Below, piece by piece: positions 21,204 to 30,499 of a stretch of DNA of 64,000 bases; position 1 is the stretch's first letter; the number at the start of each line of letters is the position of its first letter. Location: positions 3,534,001 through 3,598,000 of the forward strand of contig NZ_CP125655.1 of assembly GCF_030053835.1 (NCBI RefSeq), given 5' to 3'. The stretch is from Cellulomonas sp. ES6 (GTDB lineage: Bacteria; Actinomycetota; Actinomycetes; Actinomycetales; Cellulomonadaceae). The position numbers and the translations under genes are program-made. The notes below the pieces were generated by a model. The model saw nothing but the letters and a program-made list of their open reading frames with translations. It was not told where the DNA came from and searched no databases.

Positions 21204-23912
21204 TCACTCCACGCCGAGCGCCGCGACCGGCGGGGTCCGGGCGGCGTTGCGCGCCGGCAGCACCGAGGCGAGCACCCCGGCCACCACGGCGATGCCGAGC
21301 ACGATCCCGAGGTCGGACCACGGGACGCGCAGCTCGAGGTCCGCGAAGTCCGCGAGCACCGCGGTGGACCCGAGCCAGCCGTACGCGAGGCCGAGCAGCA
21401 CGCCGACCACGGCGCCGACCCCGGCGATCAGCGCGCCCTCGACGGCCATGGAGGCCCGCAGCTGCCGGCGCGTGAGGCCGAGCGCCCGGAGCGTCGCCGA
21501 CTCCCGCCGCCGCTCGATCACCGAGAGCGACAGGGTGTTGGTGACGCCGATGAGGGCGATGACGACCGCGACGGCGAGCAGCCCGACGACGACCGCGAGC
21601 ACCGTGTCGATGGCCCGCTGGTAGAGCGCGCGCTCGACGGCGGCTCCCGAGATGTCGAGCGCGGTGTCCTCGGTGAGGTCCTCGACCTCCTGGACGACGT
21701 AGCCGGAGTCGTCGACGTCGGCGACGCGCACCCACGCGGTGCTGGGCGATCCCGACGACCCGAGCCGCTCGAGCGCCGCCGGGGTCACGATCACGGACCA
21801 GTCGTCGAAGTCGACGACCCGTGCGGTGAGCGTCACGGGGGTCGACCCCGAGGCGGCCTCGCCGGTGCTGTCGTCCGCGAGGGTCACCGGGACCTCGTCG
21901 CCGTCGCTCACGCCGGCCGCCGCCGCGAGGGTCGAGCCCATCACGACCGTGTCGTCCGACAGCGCCGCGGCGACCTCGGGGTTGCGCATGACCGTGGACG
22001 CCTGGTCGCCCGCGACGGCGAGGGCGCCCGCGAACGTGCCGGTGCCGTCGCCCACCACGACGTCGTCGCGCCGCACGACCGCGACCGCCTCGACGCCGTC
22101 GACGCCGGCGATCCGGTCGGCCGTCCCCGCGGGAAGCGGCTCGTCGACGCTGCGGCCCTCGGAGTCGACCGTCGTCGGTGCGGAGACCTGGAGGTCCACC
22201 GGGAACCGGGTGTCGAGCTCGCCGTCGAGGGTGGCGCGCGCCGTGGCGGCGCCGGTGCTCATCATCGCGACGAGCGTCACGCCGATGAGCAGCGCGGTGC
22301 TGGTGGCGGCGGTGCGCGCCGGGTTGCGGCCCGTGTTCGCGGCGGCGAGCCGCGCGGGCATCCCCGCGCGCCCGGCCAGCCGGCCGGTGGCCGCGACCAC
22401 GCGCGGCATCCAGAACACCGCCCCCACGAGCAGCCCGACGAACGACAGCAGGCCGCCGAGGATCGCGACGCCCACGGCCGCGGCCACGTTCACCCGGGAC
22501 AGGGCCAGGCCGCCCGCGAGCAGCGCCACGCCGCCCACGACCAGCAGCAGGCTCAGCACGAGCCGGACGCGGCCGGCGCGGCTCCCCGCCGCCGGGGCGT
22601 CGGCCGGGCGCAGCGCGGCGATCGGGGCGACGCGGGTCGCGACCCGGGCCGGCGTGAGCGCGGCCAGGACCGTCACCAGCACGCCGACGGCGAGGGGCGC
22701 GAGCACCGCGGCGGGCGTGACGTGCACGGCCGCCGGCACCGGGAACGGCAGGTCGGCGCCCTGCATGATCCAGAGCGCGACCTGGACGAGGAGCGTGCCG
22801 AGCAGCGTGCCCGCCACGGAGGCGACCAGGCCCAGCAGCGCGGCCTCGAGCAGCACCGACCGCCGCACCTGCGACCGGACGGCCCCGACGCAGCGCAGCA
22901 GCGCCAGCATGCGGGTGCGCTGCGCGACCAGCACCTGGAACGTGTTCGCGATGACCAGGCCCGCGACGATCATCGCGACCGCCGCGAACGCGAGCACCAC
23001 GACCACCACGGGGCCGGTCGAGTCCCCGGAGATCGAGCGCTCGGCGGCCTCGTCGCGCGTCAGCACGACGGCGTCCGAGGAGCCCGTGCCGAGCACGTCG
23101 GCGACGGACTGCCGCACCGTCTCGGTGTCCGCTGCCGGGTCGAGCGCCAGCAGCAGCTGGTCGACGCCGAGGTCCGCGATCGTCGGGACGCCCGGGCCGG
23201 TCGCCGCGCCGGACCAGCGCAGGGCGTCCGTGGTGGTCGACATCGCGACGCCGCCGTACTCCGCCCAGGCGGACGTCGGGTCGGTGGTCAGGCCGACGAC
23301 CGTGACCTGCTCGGTCTGCTTCCGGACGGTGCCGGTGTCGTCGGCGGACGTGCCGTCGCCCGCGGCCGTGCCGTCCCCGGCGTCGCCCGCGGACCCCGCG
23401 TCGTCCGCTGCCGCCGCGTCGTCACCGCCCGCGTCGCCCGACTCCCACACGTACGACCCGACGGTCACCTCGTCGCCCACCGCGACGCCGAGCCGCTCGG
23501 CGGCCCGCTCCGGGAGGGTGATCTGGCCGTCGCCCGCGGGCAGCGCGCCCTGCGTGACGTGCTGGGTGTCGAACGCCTCGTCACCCGGCACCGGGACGAG
23601 AGCCTGCGTGATGACCTTGTCCCCGGCGGACAGCTCGACGGAGGGCACGACGACGCGGGGGTCGGCGGCCGACACGCCCTGGAGGCCGCGCACCGCGTCG
23701 ACGTCCGCGTCGGTGACGGTGCCGGACGAGACGGCGATCAGGTCGGCCTTCCCGTACGACGCGGTGATCGAGTCGTACGAGATGCGCTGCATGACGTCAC
23801 CGGCGAGCAGCGTCGCGGCGACGAACGCGGTGCCGATCGCGACGGCGATCCCGGCGGCCGTGAGCCGGCCGAGCGAGCGGCGCATCTGCGCCAGCGTCAG
23901 CCGCCACATCAC
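21204..23912 (-). CDS. ABC transporter permease with two FtsX domains
   Basis: A 902-residue membrane component of a MacB/LolCDE-like exporter. It has an N-terminal helix (SLGRLTAAGIAVAIGTAFVAATLLAG), a large extracytoplasmic region, a first FtsX block (VVVLAFAAVAMIVAGLVIANTFQVLVAQR, then VAGTLLGTLLVQVAL and VGVLVTVLAALTPARVATRV), a second extracytoplasmic region and a final FtsX block (VVVGLLAVAVVIALIGVTNTLSLSVIERRRE to ASVLPARNAART). An Asp/Ala/Gly-rich insertion of about 40 residues near 155-195 is unusual. The start is GTG at 23912 in a GTGA overlap with the ATPase stop; ATG follows as the next codon. The substrate may be a peptide, lipid or lipoprotein. Confidence 0.92.
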   Translation of the reverse strand: MMWRLTLAQMRRSLGRLTAAGIAVAIGTAFVAATLLAGDVMQRISYDSITASYGKADLIAVSSGTVTDADVDAVRGLQGVSAADPRVVVPSVELSAGDKVITQALVPVPGDEAFDTQHVTQGALPAGDGQITLPERAAERLGVAVGDEVTVGSYVWESGDAGGDDAAAADDAGSAGDAGDGTAAGDGTSADDTGTVRKQTEQVTVVGLTTDPTSAWAEYGGVAMSTTTDALRWSGAATGPGVPTIADLGVDQLLLALDPAADTETVRQSVADVLGTGSSDAVVLTRDEAAERSISGDSTGPVVVVVLAFAAVAMIVAGLVIANTFQVLVAQRTRMLALLRCVGAVRSQVRRSVLLEAALLGLVASVAGTLLGTLLVQVALWIMQGADLPFPVPAAVHVTPAAVLAPLAVGVLVTVLAALTPARVATRVAPIAALRPADAPAAGSRAGRVRLVLSLLLVVGGVALLAGGLALSRVNVAAAVGVAILGGLLSFVGLLVGAVFWMPRVVAATGRLAGRAGMPARLAAANTGRNPARTAATSTALLIGVTLVAMMSTGAATARATLDGELDTRFPVDLQVSAPTTVDSEGRSVDEPLPAGTADRIAGVDGVEAVAVVRRDDVVVGDGTGTFAGALAVAGDQASTVMRNPEVAAALSDDTVVMGSTLAAAAGVSDGDEVPVTLADDSTGEAASGSTPVTLTARVVDFDDWSVIVTPAALERLGSSGSPSTAWVRVADVDDSGYVVQEVEDLTEDTALDISGAAVERALYQRAIDTVLAVVVGLLAVAVVIALIGVTNTLSLSVIERRRESATLRALGLTRRQLRASMAVEGALIAGVGAVVGVLLGLAYGWLGSTAVLADFADLELRVPWSDLGIVLGIAVVAGVLASVLPARNAARTPPVAALGVE

Positions 23913-24721
23913 GCACCCGCCTTCGCCGCGCCGACCTCGGAGACCTCGAGCTGGCGCAGGGCGTCCAGCCCGGTGAGGACGGCCTCGGGGGTGGGGTCGA
24001 CGATGTCGCCCGCGATGCGCCCGTCGGCCAGCATCACCACGCGGTCGGCGTAGGCGGCGGCCGTCGGGTCGTGCGTGACCATGATGACGGTGCGCCCGAG
24101 CTCGCGGACGGAGCGGCGCAGGAAGCTCAGCACCTCGGCACCGGCACGGGAGTCGAGGTTGCCGGTGGGCTCGTCCGCGAAGACGACCTCGGGCTTGGCG
24201 ATGAGGGCGCGGGCGATCGCGACGCGCTGCTGCTGGCCGCCGGACAGCTCCGACGGGCGGTGCGTGAGGCGCTGGCCGAGGCCGAGCGTGGCGACGAGGG
24301 TGTCGAACCAGGCCCGGTCGACGGCCGCGCCGGCGAGCTCGAGCGGCAGCAGGATGTTCTGCTCGGCCGTGAACATCGGCAGCAGGTTGAACGACTGGAA
24401 CACGAACCCGACGCGGTCGCGGCGCAGGCGCGTGAGGGAGTCGTCGTCGAGGGTTGTCACGTCGGTGGGCCCGAGGAACGCCGATCCGGAGGTCGCGGCG
24501 TCGAGGCCGGCGAGCACGTGCATCAGCGTCGACTTGCCGGAGCCGGAGGGCCCCATGATCGCGGTGAACTCGCCGGCGGCGAAGTCCACGTCGACGCCGG
24601 CGAGGGCGCGGACGGACGCCTCGCCGCGGCCGTAGACCTTGGTGAGGGCGCGGGCGCGCACGGCGGCCGAGGTGGCGGACGGTGCCGGGGGTGCGGCGGG
24701 GGCGGGCTGGATCGGGTCCAC
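23909..24721 (-). CDS. ABC transporter ATP-binding protein (LolD/MacB type)
   Basis: A 270-residue ATPase with Walker A GPSGSGKST, Q-loop FVFQSFNLLP, signature LSGGQQQRVAIARAL, Walker B VVFADEPTGNLD and switch His in VTHD. It has a Pro/Ala-rich N-terminal extension of about 20 residues and a C-terminal tail of about 35. It drives the overlapping FtsX-type permease. The start is GTG at 24721 with AGGAG upstream. The two-component system just upstream on the same strand, about 155 bases away, is the likely regulator, as is common for this exporter type. Confidence 0.95.
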   Translation of the reverse strand: MDPIQPAPAAPPAPSATSAAVRARALTKVYGRGEASVRALAGVDVDFAAGEFTAIMGPSGSGKSTLMHVLAGLDAATSGSAFLGPTDVTTLDDDSLTRLRRDRVGFVFQSFNLLPMFTAEQNILLPLELAGAAVDRAWFDTLVATLGLGQRLTHRPSELSGGQQQRVAIARALIAKPEVVFADEPTGNLDSRAGAEVLSFLRRSVRELGRTVIMVTHDPTAAAYADRVVMLADGRIAGDIVDPTPEAVLTGLDALRQLEVSEVGAAKAGA

Positions 24722-24875
24722 GGTGGTGCTCCTGGTGGTCGACTGGCTGATGCCCTCGACGCTACGGAGCCGACCACCCCGCCGTCGTCCACCCCCGGTC
24801 CGGACCCGGCGTCATCCCGGGGTCGGACCCCGGCCCGGCGGGCCCCACCGGGGCGGGAGCGGCGGGCGCGGCCCG

Positions 24876-25589
24876 TCAGGCCCCGGGGACGACCAGCCCG
24901 GTCTCGTACGCCAGCACGACGGCCTGCACCCGGTCGCGCGCCCCGAGCTTGGCGAGGATCCGTCCGACGTGGGTCTTCACGGTCGCCTCGGCGACGTAGA
25001 GGTCCTGCCCGATCTCGGTGTTCGACCGCCCGCGCGCCATGAGGACGAGCACCTCGCGCTCCCGCTCGGTCAGCGACGCCAGCGCCTCGTCCGCCGCCTC
25101 CGACCGCGGGTGCTCGGCGGGCAGCGCGGTGACGAGGTGCTCGAGCAGGCGGCGCGTGGACGACGGCGCGATGACGGCGTCCCCGGCGTGCACGGTGCGG
25201 ATGGCCGTCAGCATGTCCTCCGGCGGCGCGTCCTTGAGCAGGAACCCGCTCGCGCCGGCGCGGATGGCGGACATCACGTACTCGTCGAGGTCGAACGTCG
25301 TGAGCACGATGATGCGCGGCGCGGGGTGGGCGGGCGTGCCGGCGGCGACGATGCGCTCGGTGGCGGCGAGCCCGTCGAGCGTGGGCATGCGGACGTCCAT
25401 CAGCACGACGTCGACAGGCCCGACGAGGCGGGACTGCGACGTCCCGGGCGTCAGGGCCTGCACGGCCTGGGCGCCGTCGCCGGCCTCCAGCACCACGGAC
25501 AGGTCGGGCTGCGAGTCGATGACGAGCCGGAACCCCGCCCGCACGAGCTGCTGGTCGTCCACCACGCCGACGCGGATCGTCTCGGTCAT
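24876..25589 (-). CDS. NarL/LuxR-type response regulator
   Basis: A 237-residue transcription regulator. The receiver domain (residues 5-130) has the acidic pair at Asp11/Asp12, phospho-acceptor Asp65 in VVLMDVRMP, Thr in VLTTFD and Lys in FLLKDAP. The C-terminal LuxR helix-turn-helix is LTEREREVLVLMARGRSNTEIGQDL followed by VAEATVKTHVGRILAKLG. The ATG at 25589 is ten bases past the kinase stop, so the pair is one operon. The longer open frame to 25715 lies in the kinase gene. Confidence 0.95.
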   Translation of the reverse strand: MTETIRVGVVDDQQLVRAGFRLVIDSQPDLSVVLEAGDGAQAVQALTPGTSQSRLVGPVDVVLMDVRMPTLDGLAATERIVAAGTPAHPAPRIIVLTTFDLDEYVMSAIRAGASGFLLKDAPPEDMLTAIRTVHAGDAVIAPSSTRRLLEHLVTALPAEHPRSEAADEALASLTEREREVLVLMARGRSNTEIGQDLYVAEATVKTHVGRILAKLGARDRVQAVVLAYETGLVVPGA

Positions 25590-25599
25590 GGCGGTCAGC

Positions 25600-26889
25600 C
25601 TAGGCCGCGGCGCCGGCCGGCCCGGACGGCCCGGACGCCGGGGCGCCGGGCAGCGGCAGCTCGGCGCGCACCCGGAACCCGCCGCCCGGTCGCGGTCCGG
25701 CGCTGAGCCGGCCACCGACCATCGTCGCCCGCTCCCGCATGCCGAGCAGCCCCTGGCCGGCGCCGTCGGAGTCGGCCGCGGCGCCCCGGCCGTCGTCGGT
25801 GACCTCGAGGACGAGCGCGGCGGGCTGCCACTGCACGAGCACGGTGACGGCCGGGTCCGGCCCGGCGTGCTTGAGCACGTTCGTCAGCGCCTCCTGGCAG
25901 ATCCGGTACACGGTCAGGCCGATGCCCGGCGGCAGCGGCCGGGCCGTGCCCATCCGGACGAGCGAGGCGCGCACCCCCGAGGCGCGCACCTGCTCGACGA
26001 GCTGCTCGACGTCCTCGGCGGCGGGCTGCGGGGTGTACGGCGCGCCGCCCGCCGTCGTCGTGCCCGGTGCCGTGCCCGCCGCGCCGCCCGCCGCGTCCGG
26101 CTCCCGCAGCACCCCGAGCAGCCGGCGCATGTCCGCCAGCGCCGCCCGCCCGGTCTCCGCGATCGTGGCGAGCGCCCGCGTGGCGGCCTCCGGGTCCCCG
26201 GCGGCGGCGTACCGGCCGCCGTCCGCCTGCGCGACCACGACCGACAGCGAGTGCGCGACGATGTCGTGCATCTCGCGGGCGATGCGGGTGCGCTCGGCGG
26301 CGGTCGCGATGCGTGCCTGCTGGTCGCGCTCGAGCTCCAGGCGCTCCGCGCGGTCCCGCAGCGCGGCGATCGTCTCCCGCCGGGAGCGCCGCATGAGCCC
26401 GAACGCCCACGTCGCCACGGCGCACGCCGAGCAGAACACCCACATGAGCAGCGCGCTGCCCGCGAGCTGCGCGGGGTCGCTCGCCCAGGCGTACTGCAGG
26501 GCCATCGTGCAGGCCAGGACCAGGCTCCCCACGATCGCCGAGACGATCGCGGTGCGGTGCGCCCAGCGCGGGCCGTGCACCGTGACCGAGTAGAGGGCGA
26601 CGAGGACGGCGAGGTCCGCGATGAGGAACGACGGCGTGCCCAGCACGAGGTGCGCCAGTCCGGCGGCGTAGACCGCGACCACGGACGCGACCGGGCTGCG
26701 GCGGCGCCACGCGAGCGGCGCCCACAGCAGGCAGGACCACACCAGCCCCGCCGCGAACCCCGTCCCGCCGCTCTCGGACGCGGCCGCGGAGAGCGGGATG
26801 ACGAACAGGCCGGTCGCCACCGTGAGGGTCAGGTCGATGCCGAGGCGGTGGCGGTGCTCCCACCGCGTGAGGCGCTCCCACCAGGTCAT
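25600..26889 (-). CDS. Sensor histidine kinase, HisKA_3 (NarX/DesK-like)
   Basis: A 429-residue membrane kinase. The N-terminal half has about five transmembrane segments with short loops (LTLTVATGLFVIPLS, AAGLVWSCLLWAPLAW, VVAVYAAGLAHLVLG, LIADLAVLVALYSVTV, MWVFCSACAVATWAFG), so it probably senses the membrane itself. Then come a coiled segment, the HisKA_3 motif ERTRIAREMHDIVAHSLS with His208, and a HATPase domain (ICQEALTNVLKHA, VTDDGRG and GLLGMRERA). An Ala/Gly/Thr-rich linker sits in the ATPase part. TACGCT six bases before the ATG suggests a leaderless transcript that starts this operon. Such kinases often control the neighbouring FtsX-type exporter. Confidence 0.95.
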   Translation of the reverse strand: MTWWERLTRWEHRHRLGIDLTLTVATGLFVIPLSAAASESGGTGFAAGLVWSCLLWAPLAWRRRSPVASVVAVYAAGLAHLVLGTPSFLIADLAVLVALYSVTVHGPRWAHRTAIVSAIVGSLVLACTMALQYAWASDPAQLAGSALLMWVFCSACAVATWAFGLMRRSRRETIAALRDRAERLELERDQQARIATAAERTRIAREMHDIVAHSLSVVVAQADGGRYAAAGDPEAATRALATIAETGRAALADMRRLLGVLREPDAAGGAAGTAPGTTTAGGAPYTPQPAAEDVEQLVEQVRASGVRASLVRMGTARPLPPGIGLTVYRICQEALTNVLKHAGPDPAVTVLVQWQPAALVLEVTDDGRGAAADSDGAGQGLLGMRERATMVGGRLSAGPRPGGGFRVRAELPLPGAPASGPSGPAGAAA

Positions 26890-26895
26890 CGCGCC

Positions 26896-26901
26896 AGCGT
26901 A
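26896..26901 (-). promoter_or_regulatory. Leaderless-type -10 box of the NarL-type two-component operon
   Basis: TACGCT on the minus strand, six bases before the ATG at 26889. Confidence 0.55.
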
Positions 26902-27034
26902 GGGGCGGCCCGGCGGCGTCCGCGTGCCCCCGGGGGCGGACCGAGGTCCCGGTCGGCGTCCCCCCGCGGGCGGACAGAGCAGGCTCGACCGGATCGTGAC
27001 CCGTGTGCACCACGCCCTCGACCGTTCCGTGACC

Positions 27035-27040
27035 TAACAT
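27035..27040 (+). promoter_or_regulatory. Leaderless-type -10 box of the OmpR-type two-component operon
   Basis: TAACAT six bases before the ATG at 27047, one of the best TANNNT matches in the window. It is divergent from the TACGCT box at 26896, so the two two-component systems share one intergenic region. Confidence 0.6.
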
Positions 27041-27046
27041 GGCGGA

Positions 27047-27739
27047 ATGACCCAGGTGCTGCTGGCCGAGGACGATCCCGCGATTGCCGAGCCTTTGGCG
27101 CGGGCCCTCGGGCGTGAGGGCTACGACGTCCGGGTGCAGGGCACCGGGCAGGGTGCGATCGACCGCGCGAGCGAGGCGGACCTCGTCGTGCTGGACCTCG
27201 GCCTGCCGGACATGGACGGGCTCGACGTCGCCCGGGCGATCCGGAACCAGGGGCTCACCACCCCGGTGCTCGTGCTGACGGCCCGCGCGGACGAGGTCGA
27301 CCTCGTGGTGGGGCTGGACGCCGGCGCCGACGACTACGTCACGAAGCCGTTCCGGCTCGCCGAGCTGCTGGCCCGCGTGCGCGCCCTGCTGCGGCGCACC
27401 GGCGGCGACGCGCCCGACGAGGACGAGCTGCGCTCGCAGGACGTGCGCGTGGACGTCGCCGCGCACCGGGCGTTCCAGGGCGAGCGCGAGCTGCACCTCA
27501 CCGCGAAGGAGTTCGACCTGCTGCGCGTGCTGGTCGGCGCGGCGGGCACCGTGGTCGCCCGCGAGACGCTCATGCGGGAGGTGTGGGGGTCCGACCCGAC
27601 GGGGTCGACCAAGACGCTCGACATGCACGTGTCGTGGCTGCGCCGCAAGCTCGGGGACGACGCGAGCGCCCCGCGGTACATCAGCACGGTGCGGGGGATG
27701 GGCTTCCGGTTCGAGTCCGGCGAGGGCACCCGGGGCTGA
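27047..27739 (+). CDS. OmpR/PhoB-type response regulator
   Basis: A 230-residue regulator. The receiver has Asp9/Asp10 in LLAEDDPA, phospho-acceptor Asp50 in LVVLDLGLPD, Thr in VLTARAD and Lys in YVTKPFRLAEL. The C-terminal winged helix is recognised by HLTAKEFDLLRVLVGAAG, TLMREVWG, TLDMHVSWLRRKLGDD and YISTVRGMGFRFE. The kinase gene starts three bases after its stop, so this is a two-gene operon read away from the NarL-type pair. Its target is not evident; the signal could concern the cell envelope. Confidence 0.95.
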   Translation: MTQVLLAEDDPAIAEPLARALGREGYDVRVQGTGQGAIDRASEADLVVLDLGLPDMDGLDVARAIRNQGLTTPVLVLTARADEVDLVVGLDAGADDYVTKPFRLAELLARVRALLRRTGGDAPDEDELRSQDVRVDVAAHRAFQGERELHLTAKEFDLLRVLVGAAGTVVARETLMREVWGSDPTGSTKTLDMHVSWLRRKLGDDASAPRYISTVRGMGFRFESGEGTRG

Positions 27740-27742
27740 CCC

Positions 27743-29074
27743 GTGCGCCGCCGTGTCCTGCAGGCCACGATCGCCGCCGTCACGGTGGCGGTGGTGCTGC
27801 TCGGGTTCCCGCTCGCGTTCCTCGGCGCGCAGTACGTCCGCGACAACGAGATCGGGTCCCTCGAGACGCGCGCGTCCGACCTCGCGCGGTCGATCGACAA
27901 CCGCGTCCAGGAGGGCGCGCCGCTGTCCGACGACATGCTGGGGCCGTACGTGGAGCGGGGCGGCGGCATCCCCGTCAGCATCTTCGTCGTCACGGAGGAC
28001 GGCGCGCGGTACCAGGCCGGCCCGGAGGTCCCCGAGCGCACCATCACCATCACCGAGACGTCGACGTCGGGCGCGCGGATCACGATGTACGCCCCCTGGT
28101 GGGACATCTTCCTCATGAGCGCGCAGATCATGGGGCTCGTGGTGGCCGCCGCGGTCGTCGCGTTCGCGGCGGGGATCGCGATGGCGATCTGGCAGGCGAA
28201 CCGCCTCGCGGCCCCGCTGGTGTACCTCGCGGCGTCCGCCGAGCAGCTCGGGTCCGGCCAGGTGCGCCCGCAGCTCGAGCCGTCGGGGGTCGAGGAGATC
28301 GACCTGGTGGCCGCCGAGCTCGCCCGCAGCGCCGACCGGATGGCCGGCCGGCTCGCCGCCGAGCGGCAGTTCGCCTCCGACGCCTCGCACCAGCTCCGCA
28401 CGCCGCTCACCGCGCTGTCGATGCGCCTGGAGGAGATCGCGCTCGCCTCGGACGACCCCGCCGTGCGGGAGGAGGCCCGCATCTCGCTGGAGCAGGTCGA
28501 GCGGCTCGTGACGGTCGTCGACGACCTGCTGACCCGCTCGCGGCGCGCGCAGGGGGGGACCACCGAGGCGGTGCGGCTGGTGGACGTGGTGCACCAGCAG
28601 GAGGAGGAGTGGCGGCCCACCTTCGAGGCCGAGGGGCGCCGGCTCGTCGTCGACGTCGACCCGGCCGCGCAGGTGCTGGCGACGCCGGGGGCGCTGGCGC
28701 AGGTGCTGGCGACGCTCATCGAGAACTCCCTGAGGCACGGGGGAGGGACGACGACCGTCCGGTCGCGCCCGGGTGCCTCCCGCGCGGTGGTCGTCGAGGT
28801 CGGCGACGAGGGCGAGGGCGTGCCCGACGAGCTCGCGCCGCGGATCTTCGAGCGCGAGGTGACCTCCGGCAAGGGCACCGGGCTCGGGCTCGCGCTGGCC
28901 CGCGACCTGGCGTCCGCCGACGGCGCGCGCCTGGAGCTCGCGCAGCGTCGGCCCGCGGTGTTCGCGCTCTTCCTCACCGGTCTGCCCGCGATGATGGCGC
29001 CGGACGTGGTGCTGCCGCGCGGGTCCGTCATCTCGCCGCGCGTCGACGGGTCGCGGCGGCGTCGCCGGAGCTGA
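27743..29074 (+). CDS. Membrane sensor histidine kinase (EnvZ/VanS-like)
   Basis: A 443-residue kinase with two transmembrane helices (about 8-30 and 127-149) enclosing an extracytoplasmic sensor of about 95 residues. A HAMP domain follows (MAIWQANRLAAPLVYLAASAEQLGSG), then HisKA (FASDASHQLRTPLTALSMRLEEI, His216) and HATPase (LIENSLRHGGG, VGDEGEGVP and GKGTGLGLALARDLASADG). The sensor domain has no recognisable fold name. The GTG at 27743 follows the regulator stop by three bases with no separate ribosome site, implying translational coupling. Confidence 0.93.
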   Translation: MRRRVLQATIAAVTVAVVLLGFPLAFLGAQYVRDNEIGSLETRASDLARSIDNRVQEGAPLSDDMLGPYVERGGGIPVSIFVVTEDGARYQAGPEVPERTITITETSTSGARITMYAPWWDIFLMSAQIMGLVVAAAVVAFAAGIAMAIWQANRLAAPLVYLAASAEQLGSGQVRPQLEPSGVEEIDLVAAELARSADRMAGRLAAERQFASDASHQLRTPLTALSMRLEEIALASDDPAVREEARISLEQVERLVTVVDDLLTRSRRAQGGTTEAVRLVDVVHQQEEEWRPTFEAEGRRLVVDVDPAAQVLATPGALAQVLATLIENSLRHGGGTTTVRSRPGASRAVVVEVGDEGEGVPDELAPRIFEREVTSGKGTGLGLALARDLASADGARLELAQRRPAVFALFLTGLPAMMAPDVVLPRGSVISPRVDGSRRRRRS

Positions 29075-29202
29075 GGTCCCGGGCCGGGTTCTCCCGCGCG
29101 GGGCGTCCGCTCGGGAGGGCAGCCGCTCGGGGAGGCCCGCGCGACCGCCGCGGGTGCGCGCGTCCCTGCGCGAGGGGGTGCCGCCGGGGTGCCGGGGGCG
29201 CG

Positions 29203-29208
29203 TAGGTT
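29203..29208 (+). promoter_or_regulatory. Leaderless-type -10 box
   Basis: TAGGTT five bases before the GTG at 29214. Confidence 0.5.
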
Positions 29209-29213
29209 CGCCG

Positions 29214-30491
29214 GTGAGGCGTGCGGCCGGGCGCGGTGGGCGTCCCGGCGGGCCGCCCGGACGGGAGCGGTGGCCGGTGGCGTCTGCCGTGCGGGGTCGG
29301 GACGAGGACGGGCGCGGCCCGGACGCATCCGCTCCCGACGCGCCCGCCCTCGACGGGCGCGCTCCCGACGCGCCCGCCCCCGGTGCCCGGCGCCGTGCCC
29401 CGCGGGCGCGGGCGGCGGCCGCCGTGGTGCTGGTGGTGCTGGGCGCCCTGCTCACGCCCGTGGCCGTGGCGGCGTCCTGGGGGCGCGGACTCGTCGCCGA
29501 CACCGACCGGTACCTCGCGGCCGTCGGCCCGCTCGCCGAGGACGCGCAGGTCCGGGAGGCGGTGACCGACCGCGTGACGGCCGCCGTGGTCGACGGGCTG
29601 CGCCTCGAGCGGCTGGCCGCGGACGCGACGTCCGCGATCGCCGCCCTGGACCTCCCCCCGCGCGCGTCCGAGGCGGTGGAGTCGCTGCGCGGGCCGCTGG
29701 TGGACGCGGCCACCGGCTACGTCCGCGGGGTGGTCGGCCGGGTCGTCGACTCCGACGCGTTCGCCACGGTGTGGACGACGGCGAACCGGGAGGTGCACAG
29801 GCAGCTCGCGGCGGTGCTGCGCGGCGACCCGGGGGCCCTCGCACGCATCGACGCCGACGGCACGCTGACGGTCGACCTCGGCGGCGTCGTCGACGCGGTC
29901 CGCCAGCGCCTGTCCGCCGCGGGGTTCGCGGTGGTCGACCGGCTCCCGGCGGTCGACGCGACGTTCGCCGTGCTGCGCAGCGCGGACCTGGTGCGCGCCC
30001 AGGAGGCGTACCGGGCGCTCGACGCCGCGGCGACGTGGTCCCCGTGGGCGGCGGTGGCCCTGCTCGCGGGTGCGGTCGCGCTCGCCCGGGGCCGGGTGCG
30101 GGCGCTGGCCGTCGTGGGCCTGGCCGTCGCGGGCGCGGTCGCGCTCCTGCTCGTCGCGCTGGTGGCCGGGCGGTCCTGGTACGCCGGGTCGCTGCCGCCC
30201 GCGGTGCAGCGCCCGGACGTCGCCGTCGTCGTCTACGACCAGGTGCTGTCCGGTCTGCGGGCGGCGCTGCTGCGCGTGCTCGCCGCCGCGGTGGTCGTCG
30301 CCGCCGCGGGCGCCGTGGGCCTCGCGGCGCGGGGCGGCAGGGCGGGGCGGGCGCTGCGGGCGCTGCGGGGACGGAGCCCGGCGCGACCGGGCGACGGGGG
30401 AGACGACCGTCCCGCGGCAGCCGGTCCGGTCGCCGGGGGAGCCGGGGGAGGCGACCGCGCCGCGGGGGCGGAGCCGGTCGCCGGGGCGTGA
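29214..30491 (+). CDS. Integral membrane protein with N-terminal and paired C-terminal helices, function unknown
   Basis: A 425-residue protein. After an Arg/Pro/Asp/Ala-rich cytoplasmic tail of about 55 residues there is one helix (AAAVVLVVLGALLTPVAVAASW), an extracytoplasmic domain of about 200 residues (DTDRYLAAVGPLAEDAQVREAVTDRV at its start), and then three closely spaced helices (WAAVALLAGAVALA, ALAVVGLAVAGAVALLLVALVAG and LLRVLAAAVVVAAAGAVGLAA). It ends in a Gly/Ala/Arg-rich tail. Similar proteins are common and uncharacterised in actinobacteria. I prefer the GTG at 29214, with TAGGTT five bases upstream, over the GTG at 29154. It is convergent with the GtrA gene. Confidence 0.8.
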   Translation: MRRAAGRGGRPGGPPGRERWPVASAVRGRDEDGRGPDASAPDAPALDGRAPDAPAPGARRRAPRARAAAAVVLVVLGALLTPVAVAASWGRGLVADTDRYLAAVGPLAEDAQVREAVTDRVTAAVVDGLRLERLAADATSAIAALDLPPRASEAVESLRGPLVDAATGYVRGVVGRVVDSDAFATVWTTANREVHRQLAAVLRGDPGALARIDADGTLTVDLGGVVDAVRQRLSAAGFAVVDRLPAVDATFAVLRSADLVRAQEAYRALDAAATWSPWAAVALLAGAVALARGRVRALAVVGLAVAGAVALLLVALVAGRSWYAGSLPPAVQRPDVAVVVYDQVLSGLRAALLRVLAAAVVVAAAGAVGLAARGGRAGRALRALRGRSPARPGDGGDDRPAAAGPVAGGAGGGDRAAGAEPVAGA

Positions 30492-30499
30492 CGCCCCGC

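Noticed and set aside
24722..24875. A small gene between the ABC ATPase and the NarL-type regulator
   Set aside because: Only short Arg/Pro-rich frames without start signals were seen; a TAGCGT box on the minus strand near 24768 suggests it is the ATPase promoter region.
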